64,000 bases of DNA, taken from NCBI GenBank assembly GCA_021029095.1, contig JAJOHG010000016.1, positions 558,001 to 622,000 of the forward strand, read 5' to 3'. A program made the position numbers and the translations under genes. Below the pieces are notes generated by a model. That model worked only from the letters and a program-made list of their open reading frames with translations, was not told the DNA's origin and searched no databases. The DNA is from Phellopilus nigrolimitatus. Its lineage: Eukaryota > Basidiomycota > Agaricomycetes > Hymenochaetales > Hymenochaetaceae. Within the stretch, counting starts at the first letter, position 1. Each line of letters opens with the position of its first letter. Of the stretch, positions 1-9,826 are shown one piece after another.

Positions 1-332
1 CCGAATGCACCGACGACACGTCCAGGCAAGTAGTCCCGCATGGAATCGACTCCACCTGCGAACGCGTGCTGCACGCCTTCGCGCGTAGGCAGGTACTGTG
101 CGGCGGCCTCCCGGCTATCTTGGATGACAGAGCTCACGGTGTTAGGCGAAGCGGCGTCGGACAAATGGTCGAGCGCGTCACGCCGGTTGGCAGCGGCGTC
201 AGATCGCTCGTTTGCATCAGGCGGGTAAGATCCGGGGAGGCCAAGGCCGGGCGTCGACGCGGTCGACGCGGTGCTTGCGACAGCGGCGGGGTTGGATACG
301 GGCTGCCAGTGGTCGATGTCGGTGGAGGCCAT
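1..332 (-). CDS. Family A protein, 5' part of exon 1 (cut by window edge)
   Basis: Reading frame starts at the ATG at 332-330 and stays open to the window edge, so the 3' part lies outside. The about 110 residues are almost identical to the N-terminus of the gene at 18485 (shared starts MASTDIDHWQP and later AAAQYLPTREGVQHAF), and less closely to those at 9827 and 39281. The family has no function I can name; the N-terminal half is Ala/Ser/Thr/Pro-rich and ends in a conserved amphipathic block with YLPxRVVGALG. This copy sits at the outer end of the left arm of the large inverted duplication and points out of the window. The ATG is chosen because it aligns with the other copies. Whether the full gene is intact cannot be seen. 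Confidence 0.7.
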   Translation of the reverse strand, partial: MASTDIDHWQPVSNPAAVASTASTASTPGLGLPGSYPPDANERSDAAANRRDALDHLSDAASPNTVSSVIQDSREAAAQYLPTREGVQHAFAGGVDSMRDYLPGRVVGAF

Positions 333-2363
333 CGTCGCTGTTGTCGTTGACTTTGGGAAAAAGTAGACGAGTACTTATAGCTGAGCGGCATGCTGATATC
401 GTAGGCTGTAGTTGGTGCAAACTATAGAGATGGCAACTCGTCATCGTGGGGTCGAAAAGTGCTGCGACGCGTGACGTCATCACGGTACGCGTCGGTTGCT
501 CCCGGACACGGTCTTAGCCGACTTATGTAAGATATTTGGAGGCCGTACAGCGAGGTTTTGCCCTCCCCTCTTCTTCTTCCCCCGCTTCCAGTGATGTAGC
601 TACAGCAGACGATATTTACAAACGTGATCGCCGCCAATCCCAAATGCCGCTCGACTACGCTAGATTTCCGAGTGTGTGGCCCGCCCAGGAAGGTTGTCTG
701 CGGTTTCTGACAGATTTGCCTCCGTCTGCATATAAATCTCGCTGAACTTGTCGTCGAGCATCTTCTGTGCAAGCGCCTGGCTTGATTATTCCATTTTGCG
801 GGATAGTAATAGCTGAGCGAGGCGGAAACGATGACGTGCAGGAAATGTGCGTATACAGCCTCTACTGATGTTCATGGAGTCCTTGAAAGTTTATCTCACG
901 AATTTTTGAGTGCATAGCTGATCTCAAAGTTTCGGAGGAGCAAAGCGTAAGCGTCGTTGCGAAGTGTATAATCGAGCAATGCTGGAGGCCGGAAACCAGG
1001 ATTATCCGCCATCATCCCGAAAATCTTCGCAATACTAGTTCCGCAGTGCTTTCGTTTATTGAAAACTGTAGCAGTCGCCGAGGTAGGAAGTTGAACGCAT
1101 AACTTCAGGGCAGACTTACCCCTACGATCGATTGATCGATCGGACGAAATACTTTATATATTCACTGTCTCCACTCTCGTCCTCTCAGCTCAGCTCGCCC
1201 CCAACACCGATCCATTATGACAACCAATTCGACAAGCCCCAAGCACAATATTCTGGTGTCGTCTTATAATACTAATGCCAGCTGTAGGAACTCGAGCTGG
1301 TCATCGCATTGTCCGTGCTCGTACTGACTAGTTAATCGATCTAGGGATGCCGGTCTCTGGCAAGAGCAATTTCGGAATCGACATGGTCTGAAAGGTGAGT
1401 TAGATGAGTTCCTTTTACCTTTTTTTTATCGCGTGTGCGCAGGGACTGGAAGTTTCGATATTCTGCGCCCTTTGTGTGGCATACCCACTAGCCCCTTTAT
1501 CTTCTCGGGCCCTTGGTGCGTTACGCTGCTCGTATCGTGCCTCCTTTCTTCAGATATCTGGATTGTGTAGCGGATGTACGAGTTCTGGCGCGCGGCGATT
1601 TGGCTCGATCACCGTCGGGTGCTCCTTCGTTCTTCGGAACTTTTTCTACAATCATTCTCACACATCGTATGTCCACTTATCGACCTCGATTGCTGTTGAT
1701 CTCTATCCCTCTCTGTTTACCCATATTCCAGCCCTCGCAGCTCTTTTCTTTCTTTTATTTCAAAACTCCCCTCGCTTTCAAAGCAGCCTCCTGCTCGTAT
1801 TGCTCCCGCCGCAGTGTCCAGGCAACTGTATAAAGCAGCCGAGGGCGAGGGAGTTGCTTTCCCCCAATCCCCGACTAGTTTGCTTGCAAGGTTGTTTAGA
1901 GATGCCGATGGCGGCTGTTATGTACATGGGCAGGCGCGCTTGCATGCCCGGATTTCCTATTGTCTCGTCTTCCATATTTCTCGCCCTCTACCCACTCTCT
2001 CAGGCGTTGGCGCACCTATCCGGATCATCACCGTCCACATGCGGTATGATCGGTAGCATCATTGCTGTCGACGCGTGCGCTGGGCATGCTTGACCTTCCG
2101 GGAAGATACACTTTACTGATTGGCGGGGTCTTGGATGGTATCAGTTGCCGCGAGGGTGAAATCTCACGATTTATTTCTCTTCAAGGACGGCCGTGGCTAA
2201 TGTATTATATCATTTGGATCAAATACATTTGCTTTTCTTTTCTCACGTATGAAAAGCAATATTCCAAACTGTGTCGCCTCAGATGAGGCTCTTATTAACA
2301 TCAAGTCGCAAACACTTATCACGAAATCCTTATCTATCCCTCTTCTCAATAAATTTTCAGCAA
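333..2363. other. Noncoding stretch of left arm with conserved P-loop-like remnant
   Basis: No intact gene found. About 350-860 matches 17960-18470 and probably includes the family A promoter region (a TATA-like TTATAG near 376). From 1217 an ATG-led stretch followed by an intron-like gap reaches GMPVSGKSNF (1346-1375), a Walker-A-like pattern, and then a stop. About 1404-2090 matches 16844-17460 in both reading and splice-like signals, but the left frames are broken. A short stem (GCCTC/GAGGC) lies near 2277-2290, between this stretch and the lectin-like gene end. Confidence 0.5.
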
Positions 2364-3149
2364 TCACACGGAGCTGAACGTCCAAAACTGCTGGGGCTGT
2401 GACGTATCCGTAACCATAGCTAATTGGTTGTCCGTTGGGGTCGAGCTATGAATAGCCTGGGTAAAAAAAAAAGAGCGTCAAGGGTCAGTTTCGCGTGTAA
2501 AATGGCGGGTCTGCTCATCACTTACTTGGGAGACATCAGTCACCACAAGGGTTCCGTTGAACGAGAAAGCGTCTTCATAAGGAGAAAATCTGTGGTTTCG
2601 TGAGCATACTTCTAGTAAACCATGTCTGGTGGAGCCCACTAACTTGTAAGTGTTCGGAGCAACTTCAATGAGCTTCCACGCGTGCGGGGCACTATCCTGT
2701 ATAATGTTATACCCCTATGGAAGCGAAGCAGTAATTCTTAATTCGTCTTTCCACTCCCGACAAGAATGAAACAATAAACGTACTCCGACAGTTGTACGCA
2801 TATATCCCCCGCGTCCGTCGTAATTAGGTCGATTTTCGGACGTATACAGTGACTGCAACGTGAAGACAGTGTCGCCGCTGCTCGACGGATAAGTGAGGTA
2901 GATCCACTGCGAAAACAATGCAATGGATCATCGTCAGCTACGTACCCGAAATCGAGCAGTGTTTCTGCTTACATTTTCATTGTCTCCAGGTGTCGCGGGC
3001 TTTGACCATCCGAGAATCGGGTTGTCATCGGTGACTTTTGAATCGTCGTTGTTCATGTAATGACCATATGCAAGATTCTCTACGAGGTATGTGCTGCCGC
3101 TCACTGGTGCCACAGCAGTTGCAGGAGCATTCGGAATGGCAGAGACCAT
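2364..3149 (-). CDS. Beta-trefoil-like lectin candidate (left-arm copy)
   Basis: Five exons: 3149-2973, 2906-2784, 2714-2644, 2589-2526, 2456-2364, all with GT/AG borders and in-frame joins, giving 175 residues. Visible motifs: VENLAYGHYMN near the start, FTLQSLYT, the block YDGRGGYMRT, and the C-terminal QQFWTF. Three Q-x-W/Q-F-W style repeats and the length suggest a ricin-B-type or related beta-trefoil sugar-binding protein; this fold assignment is inference. No signal peptide is seen, as is usual for cytoplasmic fungal lectins. It is the left-arm partner of 15685-16455 and is very similar in all five exons. The ATG at 3149 is the only one in line with both paralogues. Alternatives are another small beta-trefoil family such as protease inhibitors. 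Confidence 0.75.
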
Positions 3150-3456
3150 ACTGTTAAGTTGTCTGAAAAGAGTGGGGAGCTCTGAATCCTGATATTTGGT
3201 GAACCAATGCTAGCGAGTGGAAGGTGCATGAGCGGTCATCGATCGTTGTCCACACTTGTGCTGGTTTCAGAGGATATTGACGAGGGCTTCGCGTAGACAG
3301 CAGGCGTGTCCATCGCGCTCGCATCTGCAGATTTACATGATTCAGAAGTCAGATTTTGGACTTATCTTTTAAAAAGACGACTACTCACCGTAGTCTGACT
3401 GACGGCGTGCCCACTTGCTAGCGTCCATGCCGCTCGAGACGTTGCGCTGCATGTCT

Positions 3457-3790
3457 TTATGTCGCGCATAGGCGGGTCCTGCGCCACAGCTTTCCAGGTC
3501 TTTTGAATGGCAGAGTCGACGTGTTGTGTGACGCCGCGTGTGTGCTGGTTGTCGTCGGCCTTGTACGTGTGACGTAATCGAGATAGGCGTTGCGACTCGG
3601 TTCCGGACCTGACTTAGCCGACAAGTAAGACATCACATTGTCGGCATACCAGTATCCTTTCATCCACTCTTCTGCGTTGAGCGGGAAATATAGCTCAATC
3701 ATGTGTCTGAATGGATCTAGTTGATGCGCAACTCGACCAAGCTATCAAGTCTTCGGCCTCAACGAGCTCAGCGAGCTTCAGACATACTCG
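3457..3790 (-). pseudogene. Gene remnant shared by both arms
   Basis: A minus-strand frame beginning MIELYFPLNAEEWM (3702) continues through AKSGPEPSRNAYLDYV. The partner at 13150-13440 has the same words but in shifted frames, and the upstream exon-like part (ELVETEDLMAW) is broken by a stop in this arm. I do not recognise the family. The rest of a possible gene (towards 3260) contains splice-like signals but no continuous frame. Best read as a decayed gene that was already in the ancestral segment before duplication. Confidence 0.45.
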
Positions 3791-5615
3791 TTTACGAAGC
3801 AAATAATGGCCCGTGAAATTTCATCTATTACTGTCATTATTTGTGACCCACAGTAAGTTATGCTTCTGTATTATACTAAAATCTTATCTGTAGACAGAAC
3901 AAATGTTGCGGTTCTAAGGTGCCGATTTGTCAAGTTTTCGCGAGGGCGCGCTTGAATTCGACTTCTGTATCGCTCGCAGCTCAGTCCGAGCTAAGGCCTA
4001 CCCAGGCAGGCAAAGCTAGCGATAGGGACGAGGAGTCCTACCTGAGCATATAGAGTCGATGGGGGCAACACACGGATCCAAGAAACTTCAGGGCCGGTCT
4101 CGTAGACTTCATCTACGAACTATACCCACGGGCTGCAATCGATCGACGTCTTTCATCGCTCTCTCCCTCTCTCACAGCCCACCTCTCATCCTCCCCTCAT
4201 CTGCAAACGGACGCGCCCGTAATTTTTTTGTCTATGATTAGTGCCAGGGCTCATCACGACCTCGATGCAAGTCTCGGGCAACCATAGCCGCGCACATGGA
4301 TCTGAAAGACAAGGCAGCTGGGTCGTTTCTCCCTCTCTTCATCCTATTTCCTTCATCACAGAGCCATTCAACCTGGAAATCGACTCCTGTGGTTGAGCCA
4401 CACCGGGGCACGGCGAAGTAAGGCCGATTATGGACAGTGTTCGTGTCGAGCTGTGTTTTCTGCCGTTCAATCCGACTATCCATATATTTCTCCTACCTGG
4501 TCTTCGTCTCGGTGTGTCCAAACAATAGGAGGCGGAACGTCTCTTCATCACACGCCATCCGTGCGCACGCGCCTTGCTGTGCTTCACTCTTCCTCTTCTC
4601 AGTTCCTTCACATGTATTCTGTCGCACTGACATTCGCCTCTTTTTTCAAGTAGTCATCTACCGTTCGAGGGGGCGGATCGCTGAATACACGAGTTGGCGA
4701 TCGGGCGCAATCTAAAACTCCACTATTCTAATGAGCTTTCGACGTCAGTCGGCCTCCTCCTCATCGCACTGATCGCTGTCGATCGCATCTCGTGGTCATA
4801 TCATTCTTCATCATTATTTTTGTTAAATCTGCGCAGCATCTGCCCGCTCGCCCCTTACCCGCCGCAGCTTCTGTTCTGAGCGGAACCGGTCCAGGAGAAC
4901 GCAGTTGGATGCCTCCAAGTGGCCTTCTCTAACTGGCCCGGTTGACTGCACGTTCACATTCTGCGGTGGCGGACATGTACGAGCTGAATACGTACGCCCG
5001 TATGCATCCCTCTTTCCCTCTGTCTCGCATTCGGTCTTCCTTCCATCTCCCGCCTCTATAAGGCGCACGCCCACAGAAAACGCCAGTATGCAAACTCTCT
5101 CTGCCATCTGTTCCCGTCTCAAACGCCTCTGTGAAGGCCGCGGTTGCCCTTGTGTCCGCGGCACGGGGCAGCTTCGGCCTTCACATAACATATAGTTTCT
5201 GGACTTCGAATGGCGGGGTCACGTCTTGAGATCTGAGTGGTTCTGGTGCAGTCTCTTGTCTATTTACATCCTGTTCCTCTAGTACAGTATGTCCGCCGCA
5301 TTCCATGTATCGGATTGTCTTACTTCTGATGTATTGTAGTCATTTGAATCAAAGTATTACCCTCTCTACCCGCTGTATAACCTGCACGTTCGCGCGTCAA
5401 TTCCATTCAGCGTATCGAAAGAAGCAGAGGAACAAGAACAAGATCAAATCGCTCGAAATCCCGTTATACACATTTGTAATACACAAAACGACATATCTAG
5501 TACACACGCAAGAAGCTATCGTACAATCCGCATTCTATCCTTCTACCTCCGAACGGGAAAAAAGCGATTTCACCAAAATTCAATCTTGGCACGGACACGA
5601 TCAAAATCAGGGAGA
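3791..5615. other. Noncoding left-arm stretch
   Basis: Pairs with about 11255-13150. Several overlapping short frames are conserved between arms (for example around 4393-4650 and 4905-5190), but they are open on both strands, shift between copies and show no motif. I see no supportable gene. Pyrimidine runs at 4150-4200 correspond to the position of the long G tract in the right arm. Confidence 0.5.
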
Positions 5616-5772
5616 TCAGTGCCCCCAATGGTGCAGCTTGTCCTTCACCTTCTTGGCGATCTTCTTCGCCTTGCCCTCGCCACATCCAGCTGCGGAGGTC
5701 GTGCTGGGTTTCGCGGTGGACGTTGGGTCTGCAACAAGAGAAGGTATAAAGTCAGGATACGAAGATGACTTC
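5616..5772 (-). pseudogene. Family A relic: condensed last exon at left breakpoint
   Basis: The minus strand shows the end of an intron (ttgttgcag), then an exon 5728-5616 reading DPTSTAKPSTTSAA directly joined to EGKAKKIAKKVKDKLHH and the stop. In the intact gene at 9827 the same two ends are separated by about 500 bp of Ala/Pro/Ser-rich coding sequence. The join keeps frame. Exons 1 and 2 are absent: similarity to the right arm ends in intron 2 at about 5772, which marks the inner edge of the duplication. The piece has no start of its own, so it is a truncated relic. Confidence 0.75.
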
Positions 5773-6473
5773 TCTTGCGAGGGAAAAGTGGAGTGCCGCA
5801 CACTTGACATGCCGCACACTCGGCGCGCTCTACTTTGCGACAACGGCAACCGACTTTGTGACGGAGGAATCCGACTTTGAGACGTCGTACTCCAACTTTG
5901 ATCGTCATCCAGCACACTATGACTGAATCTTTGTATTTGTTTTCCGGCAGACACGTTGATCTCGGTATATCGTAATCACCGAGCACTCAGAACTGCTTGT
6001 CAATGGAAAGGCTGTTTAGTAAGTAATGAAATGTCGAGGTGCAATTGAATTTAGAGCCCAGCTCTGGTTCTCAATCATCTTCCTTGGTAGAACGCGTCTG
6101 CGTCCGCTACATCCTCTGCAGATAACGAGTTTACAGCAAATGAAATGGTAAATAGTCGCATTTTCTACAGTCCTTTTCTTCTGTTCTCCTACATTCTCAA
6201 GTGGAAACCGACCTGGATAAAGCAGCGATTTCAGTTCCTCAAGGACAGTGTCACTGGGCGCAGTCTTAAAGAGCATGATTTTTAACTAGGATTACACCGC
6301 AGAAAAAAGCTACCATATTGGAGCGAAGATATCCAGAGCTAAGTACAACGTATCGTGTACTATCCCGATGCTACACTGCCGTTCACCTAATACTGTAGCA
6401 TTCGAAAATCACTGACTTCCTGCCGACCTCAGCTTCCTCCGACTCTCTATCCACTTTCCTCATAGCTCCTCCT
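5773..6473. other. Unpaired spacer with a 21-bp minisatellite
   Basis: No gene seen. At 5834-5896 there are three degenerate 21-bp units, each starting with TTTG and ending in CAAC or CGAC. The remainder is AT-richer and holds the likely 3' untranslated region of the kinase gene that ends at 6474. Confidence 0.5.
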
Positions 6474-7966
6474 CTATCTTTCGCCAGCGTAGATACGCGT
6501 CTCCTTCGATCTAGAAGTCAGAGATCTGAAAAGCGAGGGCTTGCCTCCCTTTATCCACTTTGATGGGCAGATAAGTATCAGCGTGTTGTATACAGGATAG
6601 CAGCTGTATAGCACACCTTGTGCTTAAGGGCGTCTGCGGCCGACATTCGTGTCTCTTGGTCCACGTCTAGAAGTTTCGAAACAAATTCTTTCGCTGTAGG
6701 CGAATGTACGTTAGCTATCTACTAGTTTGTGTGGAGTGTTTAGAAGTGGCATGACCTTCGGGGGAGACATCCCTCCAGGCTACATCTTGGAACCGGACTT
6801 CCGTATCTCCGTTGACAAGATCGCGGATTGCATAGCGCTGCGCGCGGAATGGATATATCCCAGATAGAAGGAAATGCGCGATGACACTGTGTGCCACACA
6901 TTCGGAATGTTAGTGAATGACGGCCCGAAAGACTCGAAAGTACACACCCGACAGACCACATGTCAGTTTGTGTACCGTAGTGGTAACGAGTTGGGTCTTC
7001 GACTGCGAGAACGGCTTCTGGCGAGACGAAATGATCAGTGCCTGTCTTCGCATGGAGATACTGGCCCTTCGCAGTTCGCTTCGCGCTGGTGTGTTCTGCA
7101 AGTCTGTGAGTGCCCTTGGATTAGGAGCATTTGATCTTACTGTCCGAAGTCGACCAAAATTACGTCCGATTCATCTCCCGAGGTTCTGAACATGATGTTC
7201 AGAAGGCTGTTGCGCAAGCGCGATTCACATTTATCCTAAATTAGAGCAGGCATTAGGGATCGGGTGGCGGATCACTCACTTCAGGTCACCGTGCACGATG
7301 TTTTGCTCATGGAGATATTTGACAGCACTGAGTATCGAGCTGGATGAAGTGGGTAAAGATGAGCTCGCAGCTGAATACGTATGGGCAGGACAAACGGAAA
7401 CCCACTAGAGCACGCCTGCGACGAATTGCTCCGTGAATTTCTTGTTCTTTGCAAGCGCATCTACATATGCATCCCAGAGGTTTTTCCCGCGCGCGAGCTC
7501 GAGCGCGACGTACGTGTTCCTTCTCGACTCGAACCACCCATAGCACTTGACCTGCCACGGGATAAGCAAACACAGATTCGGTGAAGGCCGCCCGAAAAAG
7601 AAAGAGAACGTACGATGTTCTTGTGCTTCATCCGCCGCAGAAGCGCGACCTCACCAGTGACTGCGTTATCGTTCTTATCTGGCCTTTTCGCGACGATTTT
7701 CAGCGCGACGTCCCTGGGCTTCTTGCAGCTGCCCGTCTGCTGCGCCATCTGCAGACGGGTCAGCAGGCGCGAGCACAAGTTCCGCGATGAACACTTACGA
7801 TAACCAGGCCAGAGGAGCCTTCGCCGAGGACGACGCCCGAAAATGTATAGCGCTGTTTGGCCTTCTTGTACGACTCGACTTGGCCCGGGTCGTCGTCTTC
7901 GCTTTTTATAAGCTCTTCGAGCTCTGCATCGGGGCTCGAGGTGTGTGCTTGAGCGCTTGGCCTCAT
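6474..7966 (-). CDS. Serine/threonine protein kinase, CAMK-like
   Basis: A multi-exon kinase gene (about eight exons). Exon 1 from the ATG at 7966 has an acidic N-terminus, then LGEGSSG (glycine loop). The next exon gives DVALKIVAK (ATP lysine) and EVALLRRMKHKNIV (helix C), then YVALELARGKNLWD (hinge). Further: YLHEQNIVHGDL, NIMF, VILVDFG, FVSPEAVL, TDMWSVGC, SGIYPF and a last exon after HK with WIKGGK, ending at 6474. The subdomain XI block RMSAADALKH fits CAMK/checkpoint-type kinases. The arginine of HRD is glycine, and the best splice model makes the catalytic-loop lysine an asparagine (HGDLNLLN). One junction near 7340-7430 is unresolved because the exon meets a stop unless an intron is placed there. 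The gene sits in the unpaired centre of the palindrome. It could be a weakly active kinase or a pseudokinase. Confidence 0.75.
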
Positions 7967-9826
7967 GGTTGCGACTCGGAAGCCGGCTCAAGAGAAGCGG
8001 ATATGTAATCTTGTTGTGTGTATTGAGATAGCTAGAATGCGGGGCCCCTCTCCCTCTTTTATAAGGACCGACAGCAGACTTGCAAAGCGACACGATGTGC
8101 GAGCGCAAAATTATTTTGGGAATTTGGCGCCGAGTTCATGACCAAAGCCGCAAAGTTGCAGATACAGTAGCATAGTACTCCGATTTCTGGAATAAGGCGA
8201 GAATCGTTGATAAGATATCTGAACATAGCCCAAGTTTGCTTTAGCAGCGCTCATTTGGCAGTTATGAGAAAACGGGTTACGTCATTGACGGAGTTCGAAT
8301 TCTGAGCGTGCCGGGTATCTGCCGAAAACGCGTCGAGTTTGTTGGCCACAACTCGAACAGTGGCTGGAGGCGGGCCACTGCCGCGCGGAAAACGGCGCGC
8401 TTGTGAAGACGTGATGTGGCTTGGAGACAAAGAGAGCACCACGGCAGCCACAGCACGAGGCGCGCGCGTGTTCGCCCGCGTCGTGGCTAGCCGACGGCTA
8501 CGTACCTCATTCTGCTGCCTTTGCGCGAGCTCGAGCCCGCCGGCGCGTTCCTCCTTTCTCCTTTCTCTCGTCTAGGCCCTGTGTTTTCCTTTGCGGGCGC
8601 AAATGGGAACCTGTCTTTGTCTGACTGTAGTGGCTTTGGCGCTTGCCGTGGTCTGGTTCAACCTGCGGAGGGCTGCTCTTCGACAGCCCACGACTGTCCC
8701 GCTGGAATTTCGCCCCTAGTACGTCAGACATTACTTCAATTCAGATAATCGCTCGCTGAAATGGCGAAACGCGCCAGTGGACACTCTCCGGCCTTAGGAT
8801 ACCTCTATGTATATTGCACGAGCAACTACGTTGCGACCTTCTCGTTGCCCCAGGAGGACGCGTGCGTGCAGCGTCGCAGCATCTCGCTCTGCCTGCGGCT
8901 GCCGTCGCCGCCGGACGTTCTTGAGAAGGGGCGCCTTCGGCACCTGAAGATCGGCCTTCTTCTCGAGAATGGAGGTGAGAATGCTGTGATGGTTCAATTC
9001 CACGTGCGTGCGGTGGTTCTCGTTTTATGAATGGTTTTGAATTTGACTTTGCGTTTTATGCAGACGATTGATATGGCCGTCACCGAGCTGTTTATACCGA
9101 TATCTACAGTCGACATAGGAGGAAACAAGGCGAATATTAGAGGCACTGTAGCGCTTTCACTGAACGAGAGAGGAGGAACCATCCCTAATCCCGGGAAAAT
9201 TGTCTCCGCGTGCCTCTCCGTTGAAAATCAAAGGTAAGCACGCTTTCAGACCTTTGCGTCTTCTCTCGGATGCTGTTGCTGACGGTCGTATTTAGAGATA
9301 CTGAAATCTCCAAGATAAATTACAGCTGAGAATCAGTCTTGCGCGCTCCTAGAAAGAAGTAGAGCAGGCTCGCAAACCAGGTTGAGCTCTTCAATCCAGC
9401 GTGCTCGTGCAGCGCGAGGAGCGTTTTGTGCTGCGGACGGCCGAATTGGCGGACAACGCGGTGACTGTTGATAAATAGGTAGAATAAAGATAGATTATGT
9501 ACCAATCTTAAGTAAAAAAAGAAAATGAGCAGATGATTGGTACGCGTATGCGGAAGCTGCGATGACGTAACGCCATCAATCAACGCCAACGCTGTGGCCG
9601 ACATCCGCGACTGGCACCGACACCGACATCGACACCGGCGACGACAACGAGCCTCACTGGCGCGGTCTAACCTACGCCGGCTCCGAATCTGCAGCATGCA
9701 CAGCCCGGCAAGCGCCGATGGCCCATGACGCACTGTCCACCGACTCCAGGTATGAAGTCATCCCGCCCCACTCCGCCTCCTTTATAACGCACCAACTCTC
9801 TCTTTTCAAAGCCAACACCGACCGTT
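7967..9826. other. Spacer with one possible hypothetical gene
   Basis: No recognisable gene. On the plus strand an ATG at 8603 opens a 38-codon frame with a hydrophobic run (VVALALAVVW), and 8761-9237 carries frames separated by intron-like gaps (ending IVSACLSVENQR before gtaagc). These could be exons of one short membrane-anchored hypothetical protein, but I cannot join them in one frame. About 9300-9740 has no coding signal, and 9749-9826 is the family A promoter and leader. Confidence 0.35.
9749..9788 (+). promoter_or_regulatory. Conserved TATA-containing promoter block of family A gene
   Basis: The block starts GGTATGAAGTCAT, continues with CCGCCCCAC and ends in TTTATAAC (9781-9788), 39 bp before the ATG. 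The same order and spacing occur at 39206-39245 before another family A gene, although flanking DNA has diverged. The TATA role is inferred from position and sequence. Confidence 0.6.

Larger units (their letters stand above)
1..5772. repeat. Left arm of large imperfect inverted duplication
   Basis: This segment is the diverged reverse complement of about 10592-18815. Anchors: 1-332 pairs with 18485-18815; 2364-3149 with 15685-16455; about 3460-3800 with 13150-13440; 4394-4417 with 12481-12504; 5330-5350 with about 11535-11555; 5616-5772 with 10592-11254. The sum of paired coordinates falls from about 18816 to 16900 to 16380, which shows indels between arms, mainly a right-arm segment at about 13.4-15.6 kb and an exon deletion near 5690. 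The arm continues beyond base 1. Confidence 0.85.

Noticed and set aside
1404..2093. 229-codon plus-strand frame
   Set aside because: The right arm copy is shorter and shifted, and the sequence is pyrimidine-rich without motif; treated as noncoding or relic.
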